Of a stretch of DNA of 47,238 bases, positions 35,108-42,101 are shown one piece after another. This stretch comes from Clostridia bacterium. GTDB lineage: Bacteria > Bacillota > Clostridia > Oscillospirales > Acutalibacteraceae. Made by a program: the position numbers and the translations under genes. Within the stretch, counting starts at the first letter, position 1. Each line of letters opens with the position of its first letter. The DNA lies in assembly GCA_029226955.1 (NCBI GenBank), contig JAQXZA010000023.1, positions 1 to 47,238 on the forward strand, given 5' to 3'. Below the pieces are notes generated by a model. That model was not told where the DNA came from. It did not search any database and saw nothing but the letters and a program-made list of their open reading frames with translations.

Positions 35108-36346
35108 ATGAAATTCAACACAGCGTTGCTGCATAACAATTTTCAGTCGGAATCGTCAACGGGAGCAACCGTGATGCCGGTATATCAGGTAAGTGCATTT
35201 TCGCACGATTCCCCCGAAACTCTTGAAAAAATATTCAACAATAAAGCACCGGGTTTTGCCTACTCACGAATAAGCAACCCTACGGTTGATTCGTTTGAAA
35301 AGCGTATAGCCGCACTTGAAAAAGGCATAGGTGCCGTTGCCTGTTCTTCGGGTATGGCGGCGGTTACAATGTCACTTCTCGGTATTCTTAAATCAGGTGA
35401 TGAAGTCATAGCCGGTTCGTCACTTTTCGGCGGAACGATTGACCTGTTCGGCGACTTGAAGGCTTTCGGGATAACAACAAAATTTGTTGATGATTTTACT
35501 ACGGAAGAAATTGAACCGCTTATTACAGAAAAAACAAAGGCGATTTTTACGGAACTTATCGGAAACCCAAGACTTGATGTCGTTGATATTGAAAGTGTTT
35601 CATCACTTGCACACAGATATGGTATTCCGCTTATTATCGACAGCACAACGGCAACACCGTATCTTATTCACCCGATTGATTACGGTGCTGATATAGTGGT
35701 TCACTCAACGTCAAAGTACATAAACGGCAGTGGAGATGCAATAAGCGGTGTGATTATCGACAGCGGCAATTTTAAATGGGACGGAACAAAGTATGATTTT
35801 GCTGTAAAATACAAAAAGTACGGAAAATATGCCTATCTCACAAATCTGAGAAACGGTATATGGCGAAACGTCGGTTGTTGTCTTGCACCAATGAATGCTT
35901 TTCTTAACTCGATAGGTCTTGAAACGCTCGGATTAAGAATGGAAAGGCTGTGCGACAACGCATTGAGGCTTGCGGAATTTCTGAGTGGTTTTGATGATAT
36001 TGAAGTAAATTATCCGGCACTGCCTGACAACAAATATTATCCGCTTGTCAGAAAACAGTTCAAAGGCAAGGGCGGTGCAATTCTTACAATAAGAACAGGC
36101 AGTAAAAAACGTGCATTCAGTCTTATGAACAATCTGAATATTCCGCTTGTCGCAACAAATATAGGTGATGTCAGAACCCTTGTTATTCACCCGTCAAGCA
36201 CGATTTATGCACATTCTTCCGAACAGCAGAAAATCAGTGCCGGAGTTTATGACGATACTATCAGAATAAGTATAGGAATTGAAGATATTGATGACCTGAA
36301 AGAAGATTTCAGACAGGCTATTGAAAAATCAAAGGAGGAAAACTAA
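35108..36346 (+). CDS. metY: PLP-dependent homocysteine synthase, MetY-like
   Basis: A 412-residue Cys/Met-metabolism PLP enzyme. Hallmarks: FAYSRISNPTVDSFEKRIA, the CSSGMAAVTMSLL cofactor-binding stretch, IIDSTTATPYL and the Schiff-base lysine K203 in VVHSTSKYINGSGD. Family members use O-acetyl- or O-succinylhomoserine. The Wolinella succinogenes enzyme in an equivalent cluster takes sulfur from a protein thiocarboxylate instead of free sulfide; the carrier, activator and peptidase genes downstream suggest the same here. A cystathionine synthase or free-sulfide activity cannot be excluded by sequence. AGGTGA precedes the ATG. First gene of an eleven-gene operon. Confidence 0.85.
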   Translation: MKFNTALLHNNFQSESSTGATVMPVYQVSAFSHDSPETLEKIFNNKAPGFAYSRISNPTVDSFEKRIAALEKGIGAVACSSGMAAVTMSLLGILKSGDEVIAGSSLFGGTIDLFGDLKAFGITTKFVDDFTTEEIEPLITEKTKAIFTELIGNPRLDVVDIESVSSLAHRYGIPLIIDSTTATPYLIHPIDYGADIVVHSTSKYINGSGDAISGVIIDSGNFKWDGTKYDFAVKYKKYGKYAYLTNLRNGIWRNVGCCLAPMNAFLNSIGLETLGLRMERLCDNALRLAEFLSGFDDIEVNYPALPDNKYYPLVRKQFKGKGGAILTIRTGSKKRAFSLMNNLNIPLVATNIGDVRTLVIHPSSTIYAHSSEQQKISAGVYDDTIRISIGIEDIDDLKEDFRQAIEKSKEEN

Positions 36347-37207
36347 ATGGCTGTTGATTATTCAACTTTAAAAAAAGGCGGATTTATGCGTCAGAAACAA
36401 AAGAATAATTTTTCGTTAAGACTGCGTGTTGTCGGCGGTAATCTTACGGCAAAACAGCTTGCGAAAATTGCGGAGGTTGCGGAAAAATTCGGTGACGGTT
36501 ACGTTCACCTTACTTCCCGTCAGAGTGTGGAAATTCCGTTTATAAAACTTGACGATATTGACGAAGTAAAGAACGCACTTGCTGAGGGTGATGTTCAGCC
36601 CGGTGTCTGCGGCCCGAGAGTAAGAACCATTACGGCTTGTCAGGGACAGGCTATATGTCCGAGCGGCTGTATTGATACATACGCTCTTGCAAAAGAACTT
36701 GACGAAAGATATTTTGCACGGGAACTGCCGCATAAATTCAAATTCGGTATTACAGGCTGTCAGAACAACTGTCTTAAAGCTGAGGAAAACGACCTTGGCA
36801 TAAAGGGTGGAATACAAGTAAAATGGCGTGAAAAAGAATGTATAGGTTGCGGCGTGTGTGAAAAGGCTTGCCGTAAGGGTGCAATATCAATCAAGGACGG
36901 AAAAATCGAAATTGATGACGGTAAATGCAATTTCTGCGGAAGATGTTGTAAATCCTGTCCTGTTGATGCGTGGGATACGGTTCACGGATACATTGTTTCA
37001 TTCGGCGGTCTTTTCGGCAACAGTATCAACAAGGGTGAAACGATAATTCCGTTTATCGAGGATAAGGAAAAACTTTTTGCAATATGCGATGCGGCAATAC
37101 ATTTCTTTGAGGACAATGCAAAATCAGGTGAACGCTTTAAGTTTACTGTTGACAGAGTCGGCAAAGAAAAATTCAAAGAAGTAATTATGGAGGCATACAA
37201 TGGCTGA
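36347..37207 (+). CDS. Siroheme [4Fe-4S] sulfite reductase with ferredoxin domain
   Basis: A 286-residue single-chain enzyme reducing sulfite to sulfide with six electrons. An N-terminal ferredoxin-like half (VHLTSRQSVEIPF) leads to the cluster/siroheme ligands CQGQAIC (Cys-x5-Cys) and CQNNC (Cys-x3-Cys). Two ferredoxin motifs are inserted after these, CIGCGVCEKAC and CNFCGRCCKSC. It is much shorter than CysI (about 570) and resembles AsrC or the small archaeal Dsr-like proteins. AsrA/AsrB partners are absent, so electrons probably come directly from ferredoxin. Starts directly after the metY stop and overlaps the next gene. Confidence 0.88.
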   Translation: MAVDYSTLKKGGFMRQKQKNNFSLRLRVVGGNLTAKQLAKIAEVAEKFGDGYVHLTSRQSVEIPFIKLDDIDEVKNALAEGDVQPGVCGPRVRTITACQGQAICPSGCIDTYALAKELDERYFARELPHKFKFGITGCQNNCLKAEENDLGIKGGIQVKWREKECIGCGVCEKACRKGAISIKDGKIEIDDGKCNFCGRCCKSCPVDAWDTVHGYIVSFGGLFGNSINKGETIIPFIEDKEKLFAICDAAIHFFEDNAKSGERFKFTVDRVGKEKFKEVIMEAYNG

Positions 37208-37445
37208 GTTTATTATTGATGATACGGTTGATATTACAGATGTGGTTTGTCCGACGACATTTGTCAAAGCAAAGGTTGCACTTGAAGAACTTGACGACGG
37301 TCAGATTCTTTCTATAAGAATGAACGACGGAGAACCTGTACAGAATGTACCGAGAAGCATAAAGGAAGAAGGTCATCAGATATTAAAGCTGACTGACAAC
37401 GGCGACGGTACATACAATCTTATAGTAAAAAAGGTTGGTGATTAA
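37200..37445 (+). CDS. TusA-family sulfur carrier protein
   Basis: An 81-residue protein with the two-layer TusA/SirA pattern. The key cysteine, Cys17, lies in DVVCPTTFVKAKVALEEL; TusA proper has CPxP, here CPTT, a variant often linked to sulfate or tetrathionate genes. It could carry a persulfide between the sulfite reductase and the downstream carrier, or act on sulfite; this is inferred from position. ATGGAGG precedes its ATG; the start overlaps the end of the sulfite reductase gene by eight bases. Confidence 0.8.
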   Translation: MAEFIIDDTVDITDVVCPTTFVKAKVALEELDDGQILSIRMNDGEPVQNVPRSIKEEGHQILKLTDNGDGTYNLIVKKVGD

Positions 37446-37754
37446 ATGGCTTTAAGGGTTAATGAAGAAAATTTTGAAAAAGAAGTGCTGAACTCTGAAA
37501 TTCCCGTGCTTGCGGATTTTTATTCCGACAGTTGTGTGCCGTGCAAACGTTTGTCGCCGGTTCTTGCCGAAATTGAAGAAGAACTTTCGTCAGACATTAA
37601 GTTTGTTAAAATAAATATAAATTTTGACGGTACGATTGCTGAAAAATACGAGGTTTATTCCGTTCCTACGCTTGTATTTTTTAAAAGCGGCAGTGAACTT
37701 TCAAGGCTCAGCGGAGCGGTTGACAAAAAGGCAATACTTGAATTATTAAAATAA
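37446..37754 (+). CDS. Thioredoxin-like protein
   Basis: A 102-residue thioredoxin fold. The active site is Cys30-Val-Pro-Cys33 (SDSCVPCKRLSP), in place of WCGPC, and the cis-proline is in YSVPTLVFF. The loss of Trp and Gly suggests a specialised partner rather than the housekeeping thioredoxin: it may reduce the APS reductase, the TusA-like protein or a persulfide. It begins directly after the TusA stop codon (TAAATG). Confidence 0.88.
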   Translation: MALRVNEENFEKEVLNSEIPVLADFYSDSCVPCKRLSPVLAEIEEELSSDIKFVKININFDGTIAEKYEVYSVPTLVFFKSGSELSRLSGAVDKKAILELLK

Positions 37755-37770
37755 AAGGGAGATTGTGAAA

Positions 37771-37977
37771 ATGTTTATAACAGTTGCAGGCGAAAAAAAA
37801 GAAGTAAAAGACGGACTTACGGTAGCACAGCTTATTGTTGACGAAAATGTAGAAACACCACAGTATGTTACGGTTTCGGTAAACGATAATTTTGTTGACA
37901 GCAAGGACTTTGAAAGCACCGTAATAAAAGATAATGACAGTATAGAATTTCTGTACTTTATGGGAGGCGGTCAGTAA
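37771..37977 (+). CDS. hcyS: ThiS/MoaD-like sulfur carrier, HcyS-like
   Basis: A 68-residue ubiquitin-like protein (MFITVAGEKKEV, then VTVSVNDNFV). It ends in FMGGGQ: the Gly-Gly needed for adenylation and thiocarboxylate formation is present but masked by a final Gln. In Wolinella succinogenes HcyS a terminal Ala must be removed by HcyD first; here Gln would play that part. I start at ATG 37771, nine bases after GGGAG, rather than GTG 37765. Its stop overlaps the start of the activating enzyme (TAATG). A thiamin ThiS is less likely, as no thiG or thiF-thiazole genes are near. Confidence 0.82.
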   Translation: MFITVAGEKKEVKDGLTVAQLIVDENVETPQYVTVSVNDNFVDSKDFESTVIKDNDSIEFLYFMGGGQ

Positions 37978-38789
37978 TGGCATTTACAAATGAACAGCTT
38001 GAACGTTACTCACGTCATATAATCTTAAAAGAAGTCGGAGCAAAAGGACAGAAAAAACTGCTCAATGCAAAGGTGCTTATAATCGGAGCCGGCGGCTTGG
38101 GTGCACCGGCGGCTATGTATCTTGCGGCGGCCGGAGTTGGTACAATCGGAATAGCTGACGCAGATGAGGTTGACCTTTCAAATCTTCAAAGACAGATTAT
38201 TCACTCTACAAAAGATGTCGGAAAAGCAAAGGTTATTTCCGCAAAGGAAACAATGGAGGCTATGAACCCCGATGTTACAGTAAATACTTACCGTACTTTT
38301 GTAACGAGCGAAAACATAATGGATTTGATAAAGGATTATGACTTTATAATAGACGGTACGGATAATTTTCCGGCAAAATTCCTGATAAACGATGCTTGTG
38401 TTATGGCAAAAAAACCGTTTTCACACGCCGGAATAATCCGCTTTAAAGGTCAGCTTATGACATACGTGCCGGGAAAAGGTCCGTGTTACAGATGTGTTTT
38501 CAAAAATCCGCCGCCAAAGGACGCTGTGCCGACTTGTAAACAGGCTGGAGTTATCGGTGCAATGGGCGGTGTAATCGGAAGTTTACAGGCAATGGAGGCT
38601 GTAAAGTATATTCTGGGAGTCGGTGACCTTCTGACAGGTTATCTTCTTACATTTGACGCAATAAAGATGGAATTTCGCAAGGTGAAACTTCCGCAAAAAA
38701 CAGATGACTGTGAAGTATGCGGAACTCACCCTACCATAACCGAACTTATAGATTATGAACAGGCAGAATGTGACGGTGTGCATTTATGA
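37977..38789 (+). CDS. hcyF: MoeB/ThiF-like adenylyltransferase, HcyF-like
   Basis: A 270-residue E1-like enzyme that adenylates the C-terminus of a ubiquitin-like sulfur carrier. Rossmann motif GAGGLGAPAAMYLAAAGVG (about 36-54), ATP-site residues in DLSNLQRQIIHSTKDVGKAK, zinc pairs CYRC and CEVC, and a conserved cysteine in PTCKQAGVIGA. There is no C-terminal rhodanese domain, so sulfur comes from another source, here probably sulfide or the TusA-like protein. Overlaps both neighbours by a few bases, supporting a role with the carrier and the peptidase. Confidence 0.88.
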   Translation: MAFTNEQLERYSRHIILKEVGAKGQKKLLNAKVLIIGAGGLGAPAAMYLAAAGVGTIGIADADEVDLSNLQRQIIHSTKDVGKAKVISAKETMEAMNPDVTVNTYRTFVTSENIMDLIKDYDFIIDGTDNFPAKFLINDACVMAKKPFSHAGIIRFKGQLMTYVPGKGPCYRCVFKNPPPKDAVPTCKQAGVIGAMGGVIGSLQAMEAVKYILGVGDLLTGYLLTFDAIKMEFRKVKLPQKTDDCEVCGTHPTITELIDYEQAECDGVHL

Positions 38790-39196
38790 TTTATCTTAAA
38801 AAAACAGATTATGAAAAAATACTGAACCACGCAAAAAGCGAATTGCCGAATGAAGCCTGTGGTCTTATTGCCGGAGAGATAAAAGACGGCAATAAGCTGA
38901 TAAAAAAAGTTTATCTGCTGACAAATACAGACCGTTCAAACGAGCATTTTTCGATAGACCCGAAAGAACAGCTTTCCGCTATAAAGGATATGCGTGAAAA
39001 TAATCTTGTTCCTCTCGGCAACTGGCATTCTCACCCCGAGTCGCCGTCAAGACCGTCAGAGGAGGATAAAAGACTGGCTTATGACTCAAAGGCAAGTTAT
39101 ATGATTCTTTCGCTTATGGATTCGGAAAATCCTGTTCTTAATTCGTTTAAAATAAGCGGAAACACAGCGGAAAAGGAAAATCTGGTAATTGAGTAA
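38786..39196 (+). CDS. hcyD: JAMM/MPN metallopeptidase, HcyD-like
   Basis: A 136-residue zinc peptidase of the Mec/JAB family. The catalytic set is complete: Glu23 in NEACGLIAGE and the JAMM motif H81-S-H83-P with Ser91 and Asp94 (HSHPESPSRPSEED). Relatives remove the C-terminal residue of a sulfur carrier (HcyD) or release cysteine from a carrier adduct (Mec). Here it should trim the final Gln of the carrier and free homocysteine from it. Its start overlaps the end of the activating-enzyme gene by four bases. Confidence 0.88.
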   Translation: MIYLKKTDYEKILNHAKSELPNEACGLIAGEIKDGNKLIKKVYLLTNTDRSNEHFSIDPKEQLSAIKDMRENNLVPLGNWHSHPESPSRPSEEDKRLAYDSKASYMILSLMDSENPVLNSFKISGNTAEKENLVIE

Positions 39197-39211
39197 ATAC
39201 AGGGTGAAGTT

Positions 39212-40891
39212 ATGAAGACAGAAAGAATAAAAACCGATATTCTGATAATCGGCGGCGGTACGGCTGGCTGTTATGCGGCACTGACAATTTCCGAAAATTC
39301 CGACGCAAAGGTGCTTGTCTGTGAAAAGGCACATATAAAACGCAGTGGCTGTCTTGCCGCCGGTGTAAACGCACTCAATGCTTATATAGTGGACGGAAAG
39401 ACTCCCCGGGATTATGTGGATTATGCAAAAAAGGACGCTGACTCTATTGTCCGTGATGATTTGCTTATTACTATGGCTCAGAAACTGAATAAGGTTACAG
39501 AACGTCTTGAACAGCTCGGACTTGTTATCCTTAAAGATAAGGACGGAAAATATGTAACCCGTGGCAACCGTAACCTGAAAATAAACGGTGAAAATATAAA
39601 GCCTATTCTTGCAGAGGCAGTTGAAAATCTTCCGAATGTACAGGTACTCAACCGTGTTAATATAATTGATTTTTCCGTAAGCAATAACCGCATTAACGGT
39701 GCGTTTGGCATAGGAATAGAAAACGACACATTTTATGTTATACAGGCAAAAGCCGTAATAGTAGCAACAGGCGGTGCGGCAGGACTTTACAGACCGAATA
39801 ATCCGGGCTTTTCACGTCATAAAATGTGGTATCCGCCATTCAATACAGGTGCGGGCTATGCAATGGGAATAAAAGCCGGTGCGGAGATGACGACTTTTGA
39901 AATGCGTTTTATAGCTTTGCGTTGTAAGGATACAATAGCTCCTACGGGAACGCTTGCACAGGGTGTTGGTGCAAAACAGATAAATTCACTCGGAGAGGTT
40001 TACGAGAATAAATACGGCATTACAACTTCACAGAGAGTTTACGGTACAGTCAACGAAAATCAGGAGGGCAGAGGACCTTGTTTTCTGAAAACCGAGGGAA
40101 TATCTCCCGAACAGGACGAGGCATTAAAAAAGGCTTATCTCAATATGGCACCGTCACAGACTGTCAAATGGATAGAAAGCGGCAAAAATCCGTCAGAACA
40201 GAATGTTGAAATTGAGGGAACAGAGCCTTATATTGTCGGCGGTCATACCGCAAGCGGATATTGGGTTGACACAAAGAGGGAAACAACAATAAACGGTCTT
40301 TTTGCCGCCGGTGATGTTGCCGGAGGTTGTCCTCAGAAATACGTTACAGGTGCATTGGCTGAGGGTGAAATTGCGGCATTGTCGGCAGTGGAATTTTTAA
40401 AGAATAATGACGGAAACAACATAAGCGAAAGTGATATTCAGAGCCATAAAGATGAAGTATTGAATTTTCTGACGGGCGAAAACAGGATTTTTACAACAGA
40501 ACAGCTTGAAGAGGCAATGCAGACGGTTATGGACAGCTATGCCGGCGGAATAAAAACAAATTACCGCTATAACGAAAAACAGCTTGAACTTGCAGACGAA
40601 AAAATAAAGAATATTTTAAAGCTGTCAGACGATTTAAAAGCTGATGATTTTCAGGAGCTTATGTATATTTATGAACTGCGTGAAAGACTCATTGTTTGCA
40701 GAAGTGTTATAGCACATCTGAAAGCAAGACACGAAACACGCTGGCACAGCTTTGCCGAAAATCTTGATTATCCTGAAAAAGATGACAAGAATTATCTCAG
40801 ATATGTAAATTCACGTCTTGAAAACGGAGAAATAAAAATAATTCTTCGTAATCTTGTTGAGGAGGGTGCAGTCTATGAGCATAGCCATTGA
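39212..40891 (+). CDS. aprA: Adenylylsulfate (APS) reductase alpha subunit, AprA-like
   Basis: A 559-residue FAD flavoprotein. The dinucleotide fold is DILIIGGGTAGCYAAL (about 10-25); AprA-type motifs include CLAAGVNALNAYIVDGKTP, TGGAAGLYRPNNPG and GLFAAGDVAGGCPQKYVTG. With the beta subunit it reduces APS to sulfite and AMP. It belongs to the fumarate reductase superfamily, but neighbours cysD/cysN and the ferredoxin subunit settle the role. Somewhat shorter than AprA of sulfate-respiring bacteria (about 650). No QmoABC lies near, consistent with assimilatory use. It overlaps aprB by 17 bases. Confidence 0.9.
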   Translation: MKTERIKTDILIIGGGTAGCYAALTISENSDAKVLVCEKAHIKRSGCLAAGVNALNAYIVDGKTPRDYVDYAKKDADSIVRDDLLITMAQKLNKVTERLEQLGLVILKDKDGKYVTRGNRNLKINGENIKPILAEAVENLPNVQVLNRVNIIDFSVSNNRINGAFGIGIENDTFYVIQAKAVIVATGGAAGLYRPNNPGFSRHKMWYPPFNTGAGYAMGIKAGAEMTTFEMRFIALRCKDTIAPTGTLAQGVGAKQINSLGEVYENKYGITTSQRVYGTVNENQEGRGPCFLKTEGISPEQDEALKKAYLNMAPSQTVKWIESGKNPSEQNVEIEGTEPYIVGGHTASGYWVDTKRETTINGLFAAGDVAGGCPQKYVTGALAEGEIAALSAVEFLKNNDGNNISESDIQSHKDEVLNFLTGENRIFTTEQLEEAMQTVMDSYAGGIKTNYRYNEKQLELADEKIKNILKLSDDLKADDFQELMYIYELRERLIVCRSVIAHLKARHETRWHSFAENLDYPEKDDKNYLRYVNSRLENGEIKIILRNLVEEGAVYEHSH

Positions 40892-41189
40892 TAAAAACAA
40901 ATGTATAGGCTGCGGAAAATGTCATAACGTTTGCCCCGGCAGTCTTATAAAAATCGGGGAGGACGGAAAAGCATATATAAAATATCCCAAGGACTGCTGG
41001 GGTTGTACGTCTTGTATAAAGGAATGTCCCGTATATGCGATAAGGTTTTTTCTCGGGGCAGACATCGGCGGAATGGGCAGCCTCGTTCATACCGAAAAGG
41101 ACGGCGATATTCTGAAATGGATAATTGAGCGTCCCGACGGCACAATATCTGAAATTGACATCAACCGTAAAGAATCAAATAAATATTAA
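40875..41189 (+). CDS. aprB: APS reductase beta subunit, AprB-like ferredoxin
   Basis: A 104-residue protein with two [4Fe-4S] motifs, CIGCGKCHNVCPG and CWGCTSCIKECPVYAI, the layout of AprB; it feeds electrons to the FAD of AprA. It is clearly shorter than dissimilatory AprB (about 150), lacking the long C-terminal tail that wraps AprA. ATG 40875 is preceded by GGAGGG, which lies within the end of aprA; longer readings from 40854 are unlikely. Confidence 0.92.
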   Translation: MSIAIDKNKCIGCGKCHNVCPGSLIKIGEDGKAYIKYPKDCWGCTSCIKECPVYAIRFFLGADIGGMGSLVHTEKDGDILKWIIERPDGTISEIDINRKESNKY

Positions 41190-41201
41190 GGAGGCAACGC
41201 T

Positions 41202-42101
41202 ATGAGCGAGTTTTCACATCTTGATGAGCTTGAAGCAGAAGCTATTTACATAATAAGAGAAGTAGCGGCAGAGTGTGAAAAGCCTGTAATGCTTTATTCT
41301 ATCGGCAAGGACAGTTCCGTTATGCTGCACCTTGCAATGAAGGCTTTTTATCCCGAAAAGCCGCCGTTTCCCTTTTTACATATTGACACAACGTGGAAAT
41401 TCAAAGATATGATAAAATTCCGTGACGATACCGCAAAAAAACTCGGTATTGAAATGCTTGTATATACAAATGAAGAGGGCGTGAAAAAAGGCATAAATCC
41501 CTTTGACCACGGTTCAGCCTATACGGATATTATGAAAACTCAAGCTTTAAAACAGGCACTTACAAAATACGGTTTTACAGCGGCTTTCGGCGGCGGAAGA
41601 CGTGACGAGGAAAAGTCCAGGGCAAAGGAGAGAATTTTCTCTTTCAGAAATCAGGCACAGGCTTGGGATCCGAAAAATCAGCGTCCTGAAATGTGGAAAC
41701 TTTATAATACAAAAATAAACAAGGGCGAGAGCATACGTGTTTTCCCAATTTCAAACTGGACTGAAAAGGATATATGGCAATATATAAAGAGGGAAAAAAT
41801 TGATATTGTTCCGTTGTATTTTGCGGCAGAACGTCCTGTTGTATATCGTGACGGCAATATAATTATGGTTGATGACGACCGTTTCCGCCTTAATCCCGGT
41901 GAAAAGCCTGTCTATAAATCGGTTCGTTTCAGAACACTCGGCTGTTATCCGCTTACGGGAGGAATAGAGTCAACTGCAACAACGCTTGATGAAATAATTG
42001 ACGAAACTTTAAGTTCTGTATCTTCCGAACGTACGTCAAGAGTTATCGACAACGAGGCTCAGGGAAGTATGGAACGCAGAAAAAGGGAGGGTTATTTCTG
42101 A
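41202..42101 (+). CDS. cysD: Sulfate adenylyltransferase subunit 2, CysD
   Basis: A 299-residue ATP pyrophosphatase-type enzyme that forms APS from ATP and sulfate. The PP-loop is [14 protein letters not shown] (about 32-45); [20 protein letters not shown] and the [15 protein letters not shown] stretch are typical of CysD. Needs the GTPase CysN. AAGGAGG precedes the ATG; its stop overlaps the cysN start (TGATG). Confidence 0.97.
   Translation: MSEFSHLDELEAEAIYIIREVAAECEKPVMLYSIGKDSSVMLHLAMKAFYPEKPPFPFLHIDTTWKFKDMIKFRDDTAKKLGIEMLVYTNEEGVKKGINPFDHGSAYTDIMKTQALKQALTKYGFTAAFGGGRRDEEKSRAKERIFSFRNQAQAWDPKNQRPEMWKLYNTKINKGESIRVFPISNWTEKDIWQYIKREKIDIVPLYFAAERPVVYRDGNIIMVDDDRFRLNPGEKPVYKSVRFRTLGCYPLTGGIESTATTLDEIIDETLSSVSSERTSRVIDNEAQGSMERRKREGYF

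Noticed and set aside
37765-37770. GTG start for the sulfur carrier
   Set aside because: Too close to the ribosome site GGGAG; ATG six bases later has proper spacing and yields a normal ThiS-like N-terminus.
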